From Myxococcales bacterium (GTDB lineage: Bacteria > Myxococcota_A > Polyangia > Haliangiales > Haliangiaceae), in contig JAQBQE010000060.1 in assembly GCA_028287135.1 (NCBI GenBank), positions 1 to 64,000 of the forward strand: a DNA stretch of 64,000 nt, in the 5' to 3' direction. The notes below the pieces were generated by a model. The model was not told where the DNA came from and ran no database searches. It worked only from the letters and a program-made list of their open reading frames with translations. The position numbers and the translations under genes were made by a program. This document shows positions 53,568 to 60,677 of this stretch, in pieces (within the stretch, counting starts at the first letter, position 1; every line of letters begins with the position of its first letter).

Positions 53568-54245
53568 CTAGCTCGCCTCGCGCGTCTCGTCGGGGGCCAG
53601 CCCCGGATCGACGAACCGGTACCGCTTCCACGCAAACCGCACGCGCTGCATCAGCGATACGTGGCTCATGATCGCGACGGCCCAGCAGCCAGCGAGCAGC
53701 GGACGCGGATCGTGGAGCAGCGCCGTGAAGAACACGCCGGTGCCGTAGTAGATGATGAACTCCGCCGAGCCGAACAGCCCGACGACGTCGACCGGGTGAC
53801 CGATCTTGCCCTGCTTGCGCCAGATGTCCTGCTGACTCTCGGCGTAGATCGAGAGCTTGATGATCACGTTGGTCAGCGCACCGGTGATCCCGAACCCCAG
53901 GACGATCAGGATGTGCGGATAGTCGTAGCTGAGGTTCAGGCAGCCGCCGGCGTACATGATGCCGAGCACCCAGCGGTCCGCGGTGTCATCCATCACCGCG
54001 CCGAACGTGGTGCGCTGGTTGTGCGTGCGCGCCTTGTAGCCATCGATGTGGTCGATCAGGCCACGGACGAGGAGCAGCACGAGGCCCTCCCACCAGTACC
54101 CGTAGAAGAACACGACACCACCGACGAGGCCGATCAGCGCGCCGAACATCGTCCACACGTTGGCGTGCAGCGGCAGCTTGGCCAGCGCAGACACGATGGG
54201 ATGGAGCACCCGATCGAGTTGCTTGCGGAAGGCAAACAGGTTCAT
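53568..54245 (-). CDS. CDP-alcohol phosphatidyltransferase
   Basis: 225 residues with complete motif (LIDHIDGYKARTHN then GAVMDDTADRW) and several TM helices (VWTMFGALIGLVGGVVFFYG, ILIVLGFGITGALTNVII). It transfers a phospho-alcohol from a CDP donor to an alcohol or the reverse. First gene of a run with a second transferase and a 2-TM protein. ATG 54245 is nine bases after a TAGAGT hexamer. The upstream gene on the same strand is a class III aminotransferase, which could supply an amino-alcohol precursor (inference). Confidence 0.9.
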   Translation of the reverse strand: MNLFAFRKQLDRVLHPIVSALAKLPLHANVWTMFGALIGLVGGVVFFYGYWWEGLVLLLVRGLIDHIDGYKARTHNQRTTFGAVMDDTADRWVLGIMYAGGCLNLSYDYPHILIVLGFGITGALTNVIIKLSIYAESQQDIWRKQGKIGHPVDVVGLFGSAEFIIYYGTGVFFTALLHDPRPLLAGCWAVAIMSHVSLMQRVRFAWKRYRFVDPGLAPDETREAS

Positions 54246-54313
54246 GCGGCGAGGACTCTATCTCAAGGTGCCCGCAGAAGGTGCCGGGCTCGTCGTCACG
54301 TGGATACGAATGA

Positions 54314-55609
54314 TCAGCTGCCGCGGACGGCCGTCAGGGTCTTGCGCAGCGCGGCAATGAACTGGTCGATCTGCGCGCTCGTGATCGACAGCGGCGGCTG
54401 CAGGCGGAGGACGTTGCCGTGCCAGCCGGAGACCGTGATCAGCATCCCCGCCTCGTGGAGGAGATCCTTGATCTTCGAGATCTCGGTCTTGCCGAGGACC
54501 TCTTTGGTGTCGCGGTTCTTCACGAGCTCGATCCCGCCGAGCAGGCCCGTGAACCGGACGTCGCCGATCCACGGATCCTTCATCGCCCACGCGGCCTCGG
54601 TGAAGTACCGACCCATCTTGGCGGCGTTGTCGATCATGCCCTCCTCGATGATCACCTCGACCAGTGCGAGGCCCGCAGCCGCAGAGACCGCGTTGCCGCC
54701 GGAGGTCGGCGTCGTGCCGCCGAAGAACGCCTGGCTGACCTCGTCGGAGGACGCAGTCATCGCCATCGAGCCCACGCCACCGGAGAGGCCCTTGCCGCCG
54801 GTCAGGATGTCGGGCTCGAGGCCGTAGTGCTCGCAGGCGAACATCTTGCCGGTGCGGCCGAGGCCGGTCTGGACCTCGTCGGCGATGAACAAGATCCCGA
54901 GCTTCTTGCGGATCTGATCCATCCGGTCCCACCACTTCTGCGGCGGAGCGAGACCACCGACGGCCTGGATCGGCTCGGCGATGATCGCGGCGGTCTGGCG
55001 AGACGCGAGCTTCTCCTCGACGCCGTCGAGGCACTGCACGTTGCACTCGGCATGCGGGCCAAACTTGCAGCGGTAGCAGTACGCCGTCGGGATCGCGAAG
55101 TTCTCCGGCCCCATCGGCTTGCCGGCGGACTCGCGATACTTCTCGCTGGCCGTCACCTCGAGCGCTCCGAGCGTCAGCCCGTGATAGCCGTTCTCGAGAT
55201 ACGCGATGTCCGTCTTCTTCTTGTACTGACGCGCGATCTTGAGCGCGAACTCGTTCGCCTCGGAGCCGCCGGTCGAGAAGAACGCCTTGTGGATCGACTT
55301 CGGCGCGAGCTTCATCAGCTTCTCGGCGAGCCGGACCATCGCGACGGTCCCGTGCTTGCCCGACACCTGGAGGACCTCGTTGACCTGCTTGGTCGCCGCT
55401 TCCGCGATCCGCGGATGGCAGTGCCCGGCGTTGTTCACGAAGTACCCCGCTGTGAGGTCGAGGTAGTCCTTGCCGTACACATCGGTGACCACGCATCCGC
55501 GGGCCTTGGCGATGATCACCGGCTCGCCGGCAGGATGCGTCCATGGCCGCATGACGTACTTGCGGTCAGCGGCTTCGATCGATTCGGCGTCGGCGGTCTT
55601 GTCACCCAT
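54314..55609 (-). CDS. class III PLP-dependent aminotransferase
   Basis: 431 residues from ATG 55609 with GGGAG upstream; the longer frame adds no conserved residues. Family blocks: YLDLTAGYFVNNAGHCHP, FFSTGGSEANEFALKIAR, ENGYHGLTLGALE, ILFIADEVQTGLGRTG and the PLP lysine in ILTGGKGLSGG. It resembles alanine-glyoxylate, beta-aminoisobutyrate and taurine/omega-amino transaminases; the CYRCKFGPHAECNVQCLD segment is typical of the AGXT2 side. The amino acceptor cannot be fixed. A sigma70-like promoter lies upstream. Confidence 0.9.
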   Translation of the reverse strand: MGDKTADAESIEAADRKYVMRPWTHPAGEPVIIAKARGCVVTDVYGKDYLDLTAGYFVNNAGHCHPRIAEAATKQVNEVLQVSGKHGTVAMVRLAEKLMKLAPKSIHKAFFSTGGSEANEFALKIARQYKKKTDIAYLENGYHGLTLGALEVTASEKYRESAGKPMGPENFAIPTAYCYRCKFGPHAECNVQCLDGVEEKLASRQTAAIIAEPIQAVGGLAPPQKWWDRMDQIRKKLGILFIADEVQTGLGRTGKMFACEHYGLEPDILTGGKGLSGGVGSMAMTASSDEVSQAFFGGTTPTSGGNAVSAAAGLALVEVIIEEGMIDNAAKMGRYFTEAAWAMKDPWIGDVRFTGLLGGIELVKNRDTKEVLGKTEISKIKDLLHEAGMLITVSGWHGNVLRLQPPLSITSAQIDQFIAALRKTLTAVRGS

Positions 55610-55641
55610 GGAGAGCTCCCTCGAGGTCGAGTGGTTGCTGG

Positions 55642-55669
55642 GGTATCTCACGACACAAAGCCAAGTCAA
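55642..55669 (-). promoter_or_regulatory. sigma70-type promoter for aminotransferase gene
   Basis: On the minus strand TTGACT (55669-55664), 16 bases, GATACC (55647-55642), giving a leader of roughly 25 bases before ATG 55609 with a GGGAG ribosome site. The -35 box is the best in the window. Confidence 0.5.
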
Positions 55670-55701
55670 GTTCCGGGTTTAGGATTGCCGCAGCATGCCG
55701 C

Positions 55702-56619
55702 TTACGCGGCCGGCGGGGCCTGTTCGGCGAACACGCCCTGCTCGCGATTCCACACCCGCACATGATCGGTCCGGATCCCGCCTTCGTCGATCTCGAAGAT
55801 GCGGTAACGGGCGGTGCGTTCTGGCTTGTTGTGGTGATAGGTCCCCGAGCAGACCCCGCGGACCGGCACGTGCTGGCCCTCCGGCCCCGCCAGTGTCTCG
55901 CGCAGGTCGACGTGCTCGTGGCCGTGGACGATCAGCTCGGCGCCGTGCTGCGCGATGACGCGGGCGAATTCCTTGTGGTCACGCAGGCCGCGGATCCGGC
56001 TCGCCGCGCGGCTCCCTGCGGGCGGGTGATGGATCGCGACGACGCGAACCTTTCCCTTCAGGCGATCGTCGGCGAGCACGTGGCCAAGGCGTGAGAGCTG
56101 ACCGGGACCGACCTTGCCGTAGGCGGTGAACCACGGCGTCTGCCGGCTCGTCGACAGGCCGATCAGCGCCAGATCGCCGCGCACGCGCACGATCGGCCAG
56201 TGCAGGATGTCGTCGGCGGAGTGGCGGTGATCCTCGGCCCACTCCCAGCCGGCATCGGTGGTCGCATAATCGCCGAACAGCTCCCCGAACAGCGGGACGC
56301 CCTCGGCGACGTACGCGTCATGATTGCCCGGGATCACGGTGACCGACAGCGGACCGAGCGCGAGCTTGTCGAACTTGGACCGGGCGAACTCGAACTCGCG
56401 ACGCAGGGCGAGGTTGGTGACGTCTCCCGTGCACAGCACGTGATCGACACCGAGCGCGTTGAGGTCCTCGACCATCTGCTCGAACGCGGCCACGTGGTAG
56501 TGGCGGCTCCGGCTCGACAGGAGGTTCATCGCCCCGATCCAACGCTTGTTCGCGAGATCGAGCCACGCCGCGCCGTCGTGCGACAGCAGATGCAGGTCGG
56601 AGCAGTGGGCCAGGCGCAT
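55702..56619 (-). CDS. calcineurin-like metallophosphoesterase
   Basis: 305 residues with all five metal-binding blocks: SDLHL near the start, CTGDVTN, IPGNHDAY, AIHHPPAG and IVHGHEHV. The arrangement is that of 3',5'-cyclic-nucleotide phosphodiesterases (CpdA type) and UDP-diacylglucosamine pyrophosphatase-like enzymes. Cleavage of cAMP would oppose the cyclase in this window, but sequence alone does not settle the substrate. ATG 56619; TACCAA 13 bases upstream is a possible -10. Confidence 0.9.
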   Translation of the reverse strand: MRLAHCSDLHLLSHDGAAWLDLANKRWIGAMNLLSSRSRHYHVAAFEQMVEDLNALGVDHVLCTGDVTNLALRREFEFARSKFDKLALGPLSVTVIPGNHDAYVAEGVPLFGELFGDYATTDAGWEWAEDHRHSADDILHWPIVRVRGDLALIGLSTSRQTPWFTAYGKVGPGQLSRLGHVLADDRLKGKVRVVAIHHPPAGSRAASRIRGLRDHKEFARVIAQHGAELIVHGHEHVDLRETLAGPEGQHVPVRGVCSGTYHHNKPERTARYRIFEIDEGGIRTDHVRVWNREQGVFAEQAPPAA

Positions 56620-57031
56620 GCGAGACCCGCATTGGTAGCACGCGCGTCGCCGCCAGAGTGGGCAGGCCTCCTCGCTCGGCGTGAGGCACGCCCCATGGCC
56701 CGTGGGATCCCACGTACAGTTGCCGTCGGCCTACGCAGCTCCCGCGATGCGAGATGTTCCCGCCACGCTCGCGCACCCGCTGCGTCGGCGAATCCGCACG
56801 TCGTCTCGCACGCGCGCGTTGCTCACGAGTGTTTGCGGCAGCCGCACTGGCCGTTGAATTCGGCTCGTCCGCGCGCCGCGCCAGGCTCGCACGATTCTCG
56901 GTGCGCAACGCGTGCAGCTCCAGCCGGTTACCCCCGAAACCGCGACGGTATCGCGCGTGCATTGGGCCACTGCGCCGTGCGGCTTCCGCACGACCTTATC
57001 TACCTAGCCTGCGTTCACGGAGCCTTTGTTC
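56620..57031. other. gene-free stretch of about 410 bases
   Basis: Lies between two divergent starts. Open frames here have Arg/Ser-rich composition and no start site support. I see no tRNA, repeat or strong hairpin. TATCTA near 56998 and GGAG near 57020 suit the promoter and ribosome site of the next gene. The rest is unexplained. Confidence 0.6.
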
Positions 57032-58237
57032 ATGTCTCGCCTCGCTTCCTGGTCCCTCTCGCTCGCCCTGCCCTGCGCTCTCGCCGCCTGCACCACCACC
57101 GAGGCCGCCGACGAGTCCGGCGATCTGATCGCCGCCGCCGAGGAGGCATTGCTGTCGATCAGCGGCAAGGCCGACGCGGCCTGGGACACCGCGCCGACGC
57201 TCCACGTCGGTGAGCGCGTCCACGATCGTGCAAGCGCCCAGGGCCGCCGCGTGTACCCGATGTGGATCGCCGGCCGTCCCGGCGCGCCGGTGCCCCTCGA
57301 TGTCGTGGCCACCGCGCACGACGGCGACTACAGCGTTCGGGTCGCGGTGCTCGGTCCGCTCAGGAACGGAACGCGCGCCGTGCTCGCCGCTGGCGGGTAC
57401 GCGACGCCGCGCGCGAACGTCGAGATCTCGCTCGATGTGAAGACCGCCGGTGAACACCTGATTGTCGTCGGGTCGCACGACCTCGCGGACGAGACGTTCT
57501 TCGACGTCCAGACCCACTGCGACGCGTGCGACGCGCGCGCGATCGACGTCCTTTCCTCGCCGAAGTCGGGCTCGCTCGTCGCGACCGGCAACGGCATCGT
57601 CGAGGGTCGCCTCGGTGATGTGCTCGCGAACCGCACCTTCGACGTCCAGCTCGAGCTCTGGGCGTCCCCGCCGATGCAGAGCTGGAACGCGCACAAGGTC
57701 GCGACCAGCGTGGCTTCGGGCAACCAGGTCAACGTGATCGTTCCGGCGTCGGTCCGTCCCGGCGACGACCTCAAGCTCGTCGTCCGCAAGCCGGGGGGGG
57801 CGATCCTCGATACCGGCGTCGTGACGCGCTACGCGCCGCAGGCGACCGCGCTCGTGCGCACCGACGCGATCCTCTACGGCGACATCGCGAGCGTCCAGGT
57901 CGCCGGGATCGCCGGGTTCTACGAGGGCGTCGCGGAGATGCAGCTACGCTCCGAGACCCGCCACGTGATCGTGGACGAGGACCACATCGAGATCAGCCAG
58001 CCGGGCCACGTCGGCATGGGCTTCAACGCGTTCGACGCGACGTTCGCGCCGGAGCTCACCGATGCACACGGGACGCTGAACCCGAACCTGCCGCGCAACG
58101 GCGACCTGCTGTCGGTCGGCATGATCAACGGCAATGACGACTACGTGCGCCTCGGCTGCTTTCAGTACTGCAACGATCTGTCGGGCATGGAGACGTGCAC
58201 CGGTGGTCCGCGCACGTGCCCATCGACCGCCTGGTGA
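57032..58237 (+). CDS. lipoprotein, beta-rich, function unknown
   Basis: 401 residues from ATG 57032, with GGAG 10 bases upstream (a TTG at 57026 is weaker). Lipobox LAAC, then a Glu/Ala helix ending SISGKADA, then about 300 residues of beta strands in two or three sandwich-like domains (YSVRVAVLGPLRNGTRAVL, VEISLDVKTAGEHLIVVGSH, NVIVPASVRPGDDLKLVVRK) and a Cys-containing C-terminus (LGCFQYCND, CTGGPRTC). No catalytic motif. Likely a surface or outer-membrane lipoprotein. Confidence 0.78.
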   Translation: MSRLASWSLSLALPCALAACTTTEAADESGDLIAAAEEALLSISGKADAAWDTAPTLHVGERVHDRASAQGRRVYPMWIAGRPGAPVPLDVVATAHDGDYSVRVAVLGPLRNGTRAVLAAGGYATPRANVEISLDVKTAGEHLIVVGSHDLADETFFDVQTHCDACDARAIDVLSSPKSGSLVATGNGIVEGRLGDVLANRTFDVQLELWASPPMQSWNAHKVATSVASGNQVNVIVPASVRPGDDLKLVVRKPGGAILDTGVVTRYAPQATALVRTDAILYGDIASVQVAGIAGFYEGVAEMQLRSETRHVIVDEDHIEISQPGHVGMGFNAFDATFAPELTDAHGTLNPNLPRNGDLLSVGMINGNDDYVRLGCFQYCNDLSGMETCTGGPRTCPSTAW

Positions 58238-58244
58238 TCGAACG

Positions 58245-58277
58245 ATCGTGATGGTGGCCGTGCACGTGAACGGGGCC
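58245..58277 (+). repeat. dispersed intergenic repeat, copy B
   Basis: Matches copy A (51141-51173) at 30 of 33 positions and contains TGGCCGTGCACGTGAAC (58255-58271). That 17-mer recurs in perfect inverted orientation at 58398-58414. Located in a convergent intergenic region, eight bases after the lipoprotein stop. Confidence 0.78.
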
Positions 58278-58395
58278 GACCCCGTGGGCGTGATCGGCCG
58301 TCAACGCCCTCGCCGAGATCCTGGGTGATGGAGGAGCACCGCCCGCAAAGCTCGGCCGCGATGAGCGCCGAGACGACACCACCACGGCGGGGTTC

Positions 58396-58439
58396 GGGTT
58401 CACGTGCACGGCCACGCCCACGGGGCCGATCACGTTCAC
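58396..58439 (-). repeat. dispersed intergenic repeat, copy C (inverted)
   Basis: Reverse complement reads GTGAACGTGATCGGCCCC then GTGGGCGTGGCCGTGCAC and GTGAAC, combining both halves of copy A with a shorter middle. With copy B it forms a 17-bp perfect inverted repeat separated by 126 bases, between two convergent genes. Confidence 0.78.
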
Positions 58440-58444
58440 GACCA

Positions 58445-59278
58445 TCAGAAGGTCATCGCGGTCGCGAGCCCACCGCCACCGGGCAACGCGATCGGCGCGA
58501 CGATCGGCTTTCCTGCAGGGAGCGTTGCGCAGCGCACGCTGCCCACGGTTCCCGCAGCCGCGGTGAGGCCGTAGAGATAGATCGCGGTGATGCCGACCGA
58601 CACGCCGGTCAAGCCGAGACCGAGATCGAACTTCGCATCGAGCTCGATGTCATCCTTGAGCCCGGCCGCGATGCTGTGGATGCCGACCGCGCCGACCGCC
58701 GCCACCGCGACGACGCCGAGCACGATCGCCGCGCCCTTCGCGACCTTCGGTGGCTTCGCCTTGCCATCGAGCCGACCGCGGACCTCGCCGGTCACCCCGC
58801 CGACCGTGCCGGTGACCTGACCGCCGACGTTGTCGACGCCGACCACGCCACCGACGCGATCGCCGAGCATCCCGCCGGCACCGACGGCGGTGCCGACCGC
58901 ACCGGTGACCGTGCCGCCGAGATCGCGGAGTCCCGCTTCGGCCTCGGCGCGATAGGCGAGCGTTCCACCTGCCTCGAGGTACGCCGTGAACATCGCCTTT
59001 GCCTCGGCCGATGCTCCGAGCCGCCACTTCGTCATCGCCTGCGCGTAGAGCAGCGACGGCGCCTTGGCCTTCGCGTGTGCGCGCGCGTAGATCGCGAACG
59101 CACCCTCGAAGTCGCCGCGCGCATAGAGCCCGTCGGCCTTCGCGATCTCCGCCTGGATCGCCCCGGCGAGATCACCGGCGACCGCCAGACACTTGCAGTC
59201 GCTCTCCGCCGAGGCGAGCTGCGTGGAGACGAGCAACGAGAGAACGACCACCGATGACAGGCGTGCTGACAGACCCAT
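58445..59278 (-). CDS. exported TPR-type protein with C-terminal TM region
   Basis: 277 residues from ATG 59278, preceded by a strong GGAGGAT ribosome site six bases away. Signal peptide (SSVVVLSLLVSTQLASA), CKC near the mature N-terminus, then one or two TPR units (GLYARGDFEGAFAIYARAHA, LLYAQAMTKWRLGASAEAKA), a Gly/Val-rich stretch (TVTGAVGTAVGAGG) and two hydrophobic helices (GAAIVLGVVAVAAVGAVGIH, GLGLTGVSVGITAIYLYGL). Function unknown, envelope-located. Confidence 0.75.
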   Translation of the reverse strand: MGLSARLSSVVVLSLLVSTQLASAESDCKCLAVAGDLAGAIQAEIAKADGLYARGDFEGAFAIYARAHAKAKAPSLLYAQAMTKWRLGASAEAKAMFTAYLEAGGTLAYRAEAEAGLRDLGGTVTGAVGTAVGAGGMLGDRVGGVVGVDNVGGQVTGTVGGVTGEVRGRLDGKAKPPKVAKGAAIVLGVVAVAAVGAVGIHSIAAGLKDDIELDAKFDLGLGLTGVSVGITAIYLYGLTAAAGTVGSVRCATLPAGKPIVAPIALPGGGGLATAMTF

Positions 59279-59442
59279 GAATCCTCCGGAAGAAATGCGT
59301 GTCGCCACCGCGAATCGTTCCCATCACCCCCAGGGAACCGACGCGTCGACCACGTTACAACGACTGCGACGCCCCTCGCTTGCTCCTATGCATCGCCTCT
59401 CGGTCAGCCCACCGTGAGACCACGGATCTCGAGATCTGGCGC

Positions 59443-59448
59443 TACGCT
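59443..59448 (+). promoter_or_regulatory. -10-like TACGCT six bases before GTG
   Basis: TACGCT, gcacgc, GTG 59455. No Shine-Dalgarno. Supports GTG 59455 as a leaderless start rather than any codon further upstream. Confidence 0.45.
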
Positions 59449-59454
59449 GCACGC

Positions 59455-60261
59455 GTGTCGACCGTCGCTGTCCCCGGAACGCCGCTGCTCCCCGGCGTGA
59501 CTCCCGTCGAGCTCCACGTTCGAGAGGTCGGCGCCGAGGTCGGCAGCGGCGTCCCGCTCCTGATCCTCCACGGTGGCTGGGGCTACGCGTTCTACCCGTT
59601 CGACGCGCAGATCGCCGCGCTCACCGACCGCCGCATCGTGATCCCGGATCGCACCGGCTATGGCCGCTCGCCGCACGTCACGAGCTTTCCCCGTCGGTTC
59701 CATGCTGCAGCGGCCGCGGAGGCACTCGCCTTCCTCGATGGCTTGGGGATCGAGAAATGCGCGATCTGGGGCCACTCCGACGGCGCGGTGATCGCCGCGT
59801 GGCTGGGCATCCATACACCCGACCGCGTGACGGCCGTGATCCTCGAGGCGCTTCACCTCGATCGCACGAAGCCGGGCTCGCGCGCGTTCTTCGAGATGAT
59901 GGCGACCGACCCCGATGGCTTCGGCGAGCGAGTGACCCGCAAGCTCGCGGCGGAGCATGGCGAAGCGTACTGGCGCACCGTGCTACGCGCCGGCGGTGCG
60001 GTCTGGCTCGACATCGCGGCGACGCCCGACGACGATCTGTACGACCACCGCCTGCAAGAGCTCCGGGTACCGACGCTCGTGCTCCACGGCGCGGACGATC
60101 CGCGCACCGAGCCGCGCGAGCTCGATCGCCTGCGCCGCGAGGTCCCGCACGCCGAGGTCCACCTGCTCGCGGGCGCCGGCCACAGTCCACACTCCGAGCG
60201 CGGGACAGCGCAGATCACGTGCGAGCTGGCGATCTCCTTCCTCGCTCGCGCGACCGCCTAG
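59455..60261 (+). CDS. alpha/beta hydrolase
   Basis: 268 residues. Oxyanion region LLILHGGWGYAF, nucleophile elbow IWGHSDGAVIAAW (GHSDG), catalytic Asp in LVLHGADDPRTEP and His in AGAGHSPHSE: a complete triad. No signal peptide from the chosen GTG. Typical of small esterases, epoxide hydrolases and haloperoxidase-like enzymes; substrate unknown. Upstream in-frame sequence is Arg-rich and unlike the family, so the short start is preferred. Converges with the ArsR gene (7-base gap). Confidence 0.88.
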   Translation: MSTVAVPGTPLLPGVTPVELHVREVGAEVGSGVPLLILHGGWGYAFYPFDAQIAALTDRRIVIPDRTGYGRSPHVTSFPRRFHAAAAAEALAFLDGLGIEKCAIWGHSDGAVIAAWLGIHTPDRVTAVILEALHLDRTKPGSRAFFEMMATDPDGFGERVTRKLAAEHGEAYWRTVLRAGGAVWLDIAATPDDDLYDHRLQELRVPTLVLHGADDPRTEPRELDRLRREVPHAEVHLLAGAGHSPHSERGTAQITCELAISFLARATA

Positions 60262-60268
60262 GCCATGT

Positions 60269-60625
60269 TCATTCTCCCTCGGTCTTGAGATCGCGAAGGA
60301 CGTCGTCGAGCCGCGCAAAGCTCTCGTCCCAGAACTGGCGGTAGCGTTCGAGCCACTCGGTGACCTCGGCGAGCGAGGCGCCCTCGAGCCGGCACGGCCG
60401 GCGCTGCGCATCGCGTCCACGCGAGATCAGGCCGGCGCGCTCGAGCACCTTCAGGTGCTTCGAGATTGCCGGCTGGCTGAGGTCGAACGGTGCCGCCAGC
60501 TCCATGACGGTCGCCTCCCCCGAGGCGAGCTTCGCGAGGATCGCGCGCCGCGTGGGATCAGCGAGAGCCGCGAACGTGGCGTCGAGCCGCGCCGCCGCCG
60601 CCTGTCGTGTGCCTGACGTGCTCAT
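60269..60625 (-). CDS. ArsR/SmtB-family transcriptional regulator
   Basis: 118 residues. Winged HTH: FAALADPTRRAILAKLASGE, MELAAPFDLSQPAISKHLKV and LERAGLISRGRDAQRRPCRL. The metal-binding ELCVCDL motif of classic ArsR is absent, so the signal is something else; this subgroup often sits beside SRPBCC genes, none of which is seen here. C-terminal helix is charged (WLERYRQFWDESFARLDDVL). A symmetric 34-bp palindrome covers its start codon and probable -10, implying self-repression. Confidence 0.92.
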   Translation of the reverse strand: MSTSGTRQAAAARLDATFAALADPTRRAILAKLASGEATVMELAAPFDLSQPAISKHLKVLERAGLISRGRDAQRRPCRLEGASLAEVTEWLERYRQFWDESFARLDDVLRDLKTEGE

Positions 60626-60656
60626 AACTCACAAGCTATATAGCCTGCGGGTTATG
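60623..60656. promoter_or_regulatory. 34-bp palindromic operator over ArsR start
   Basis: Outer arms CATAACTC (60623-60630) and GGGTTATG (60649-60656) are inverted copies with one mismatch; the centre GCTATATAGC (60635-60644) is a perfect palindrome. Both share the same midpoint. TATATA serves as -10 eleven bases before the ATG, whose codon lies inside the left arm. Confidence 0.65.
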
Positions 60657-60677
60657 AACGGTCGAGCGGGTACTGCC

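Noticed and set aside
56754..57128. 124-residue frame in the gene-free stretch
   Set aside because: Arg/Ser/Ala-rich, no ribosome site, and it overlaps the well-supported start of the next lipoprotein gene.
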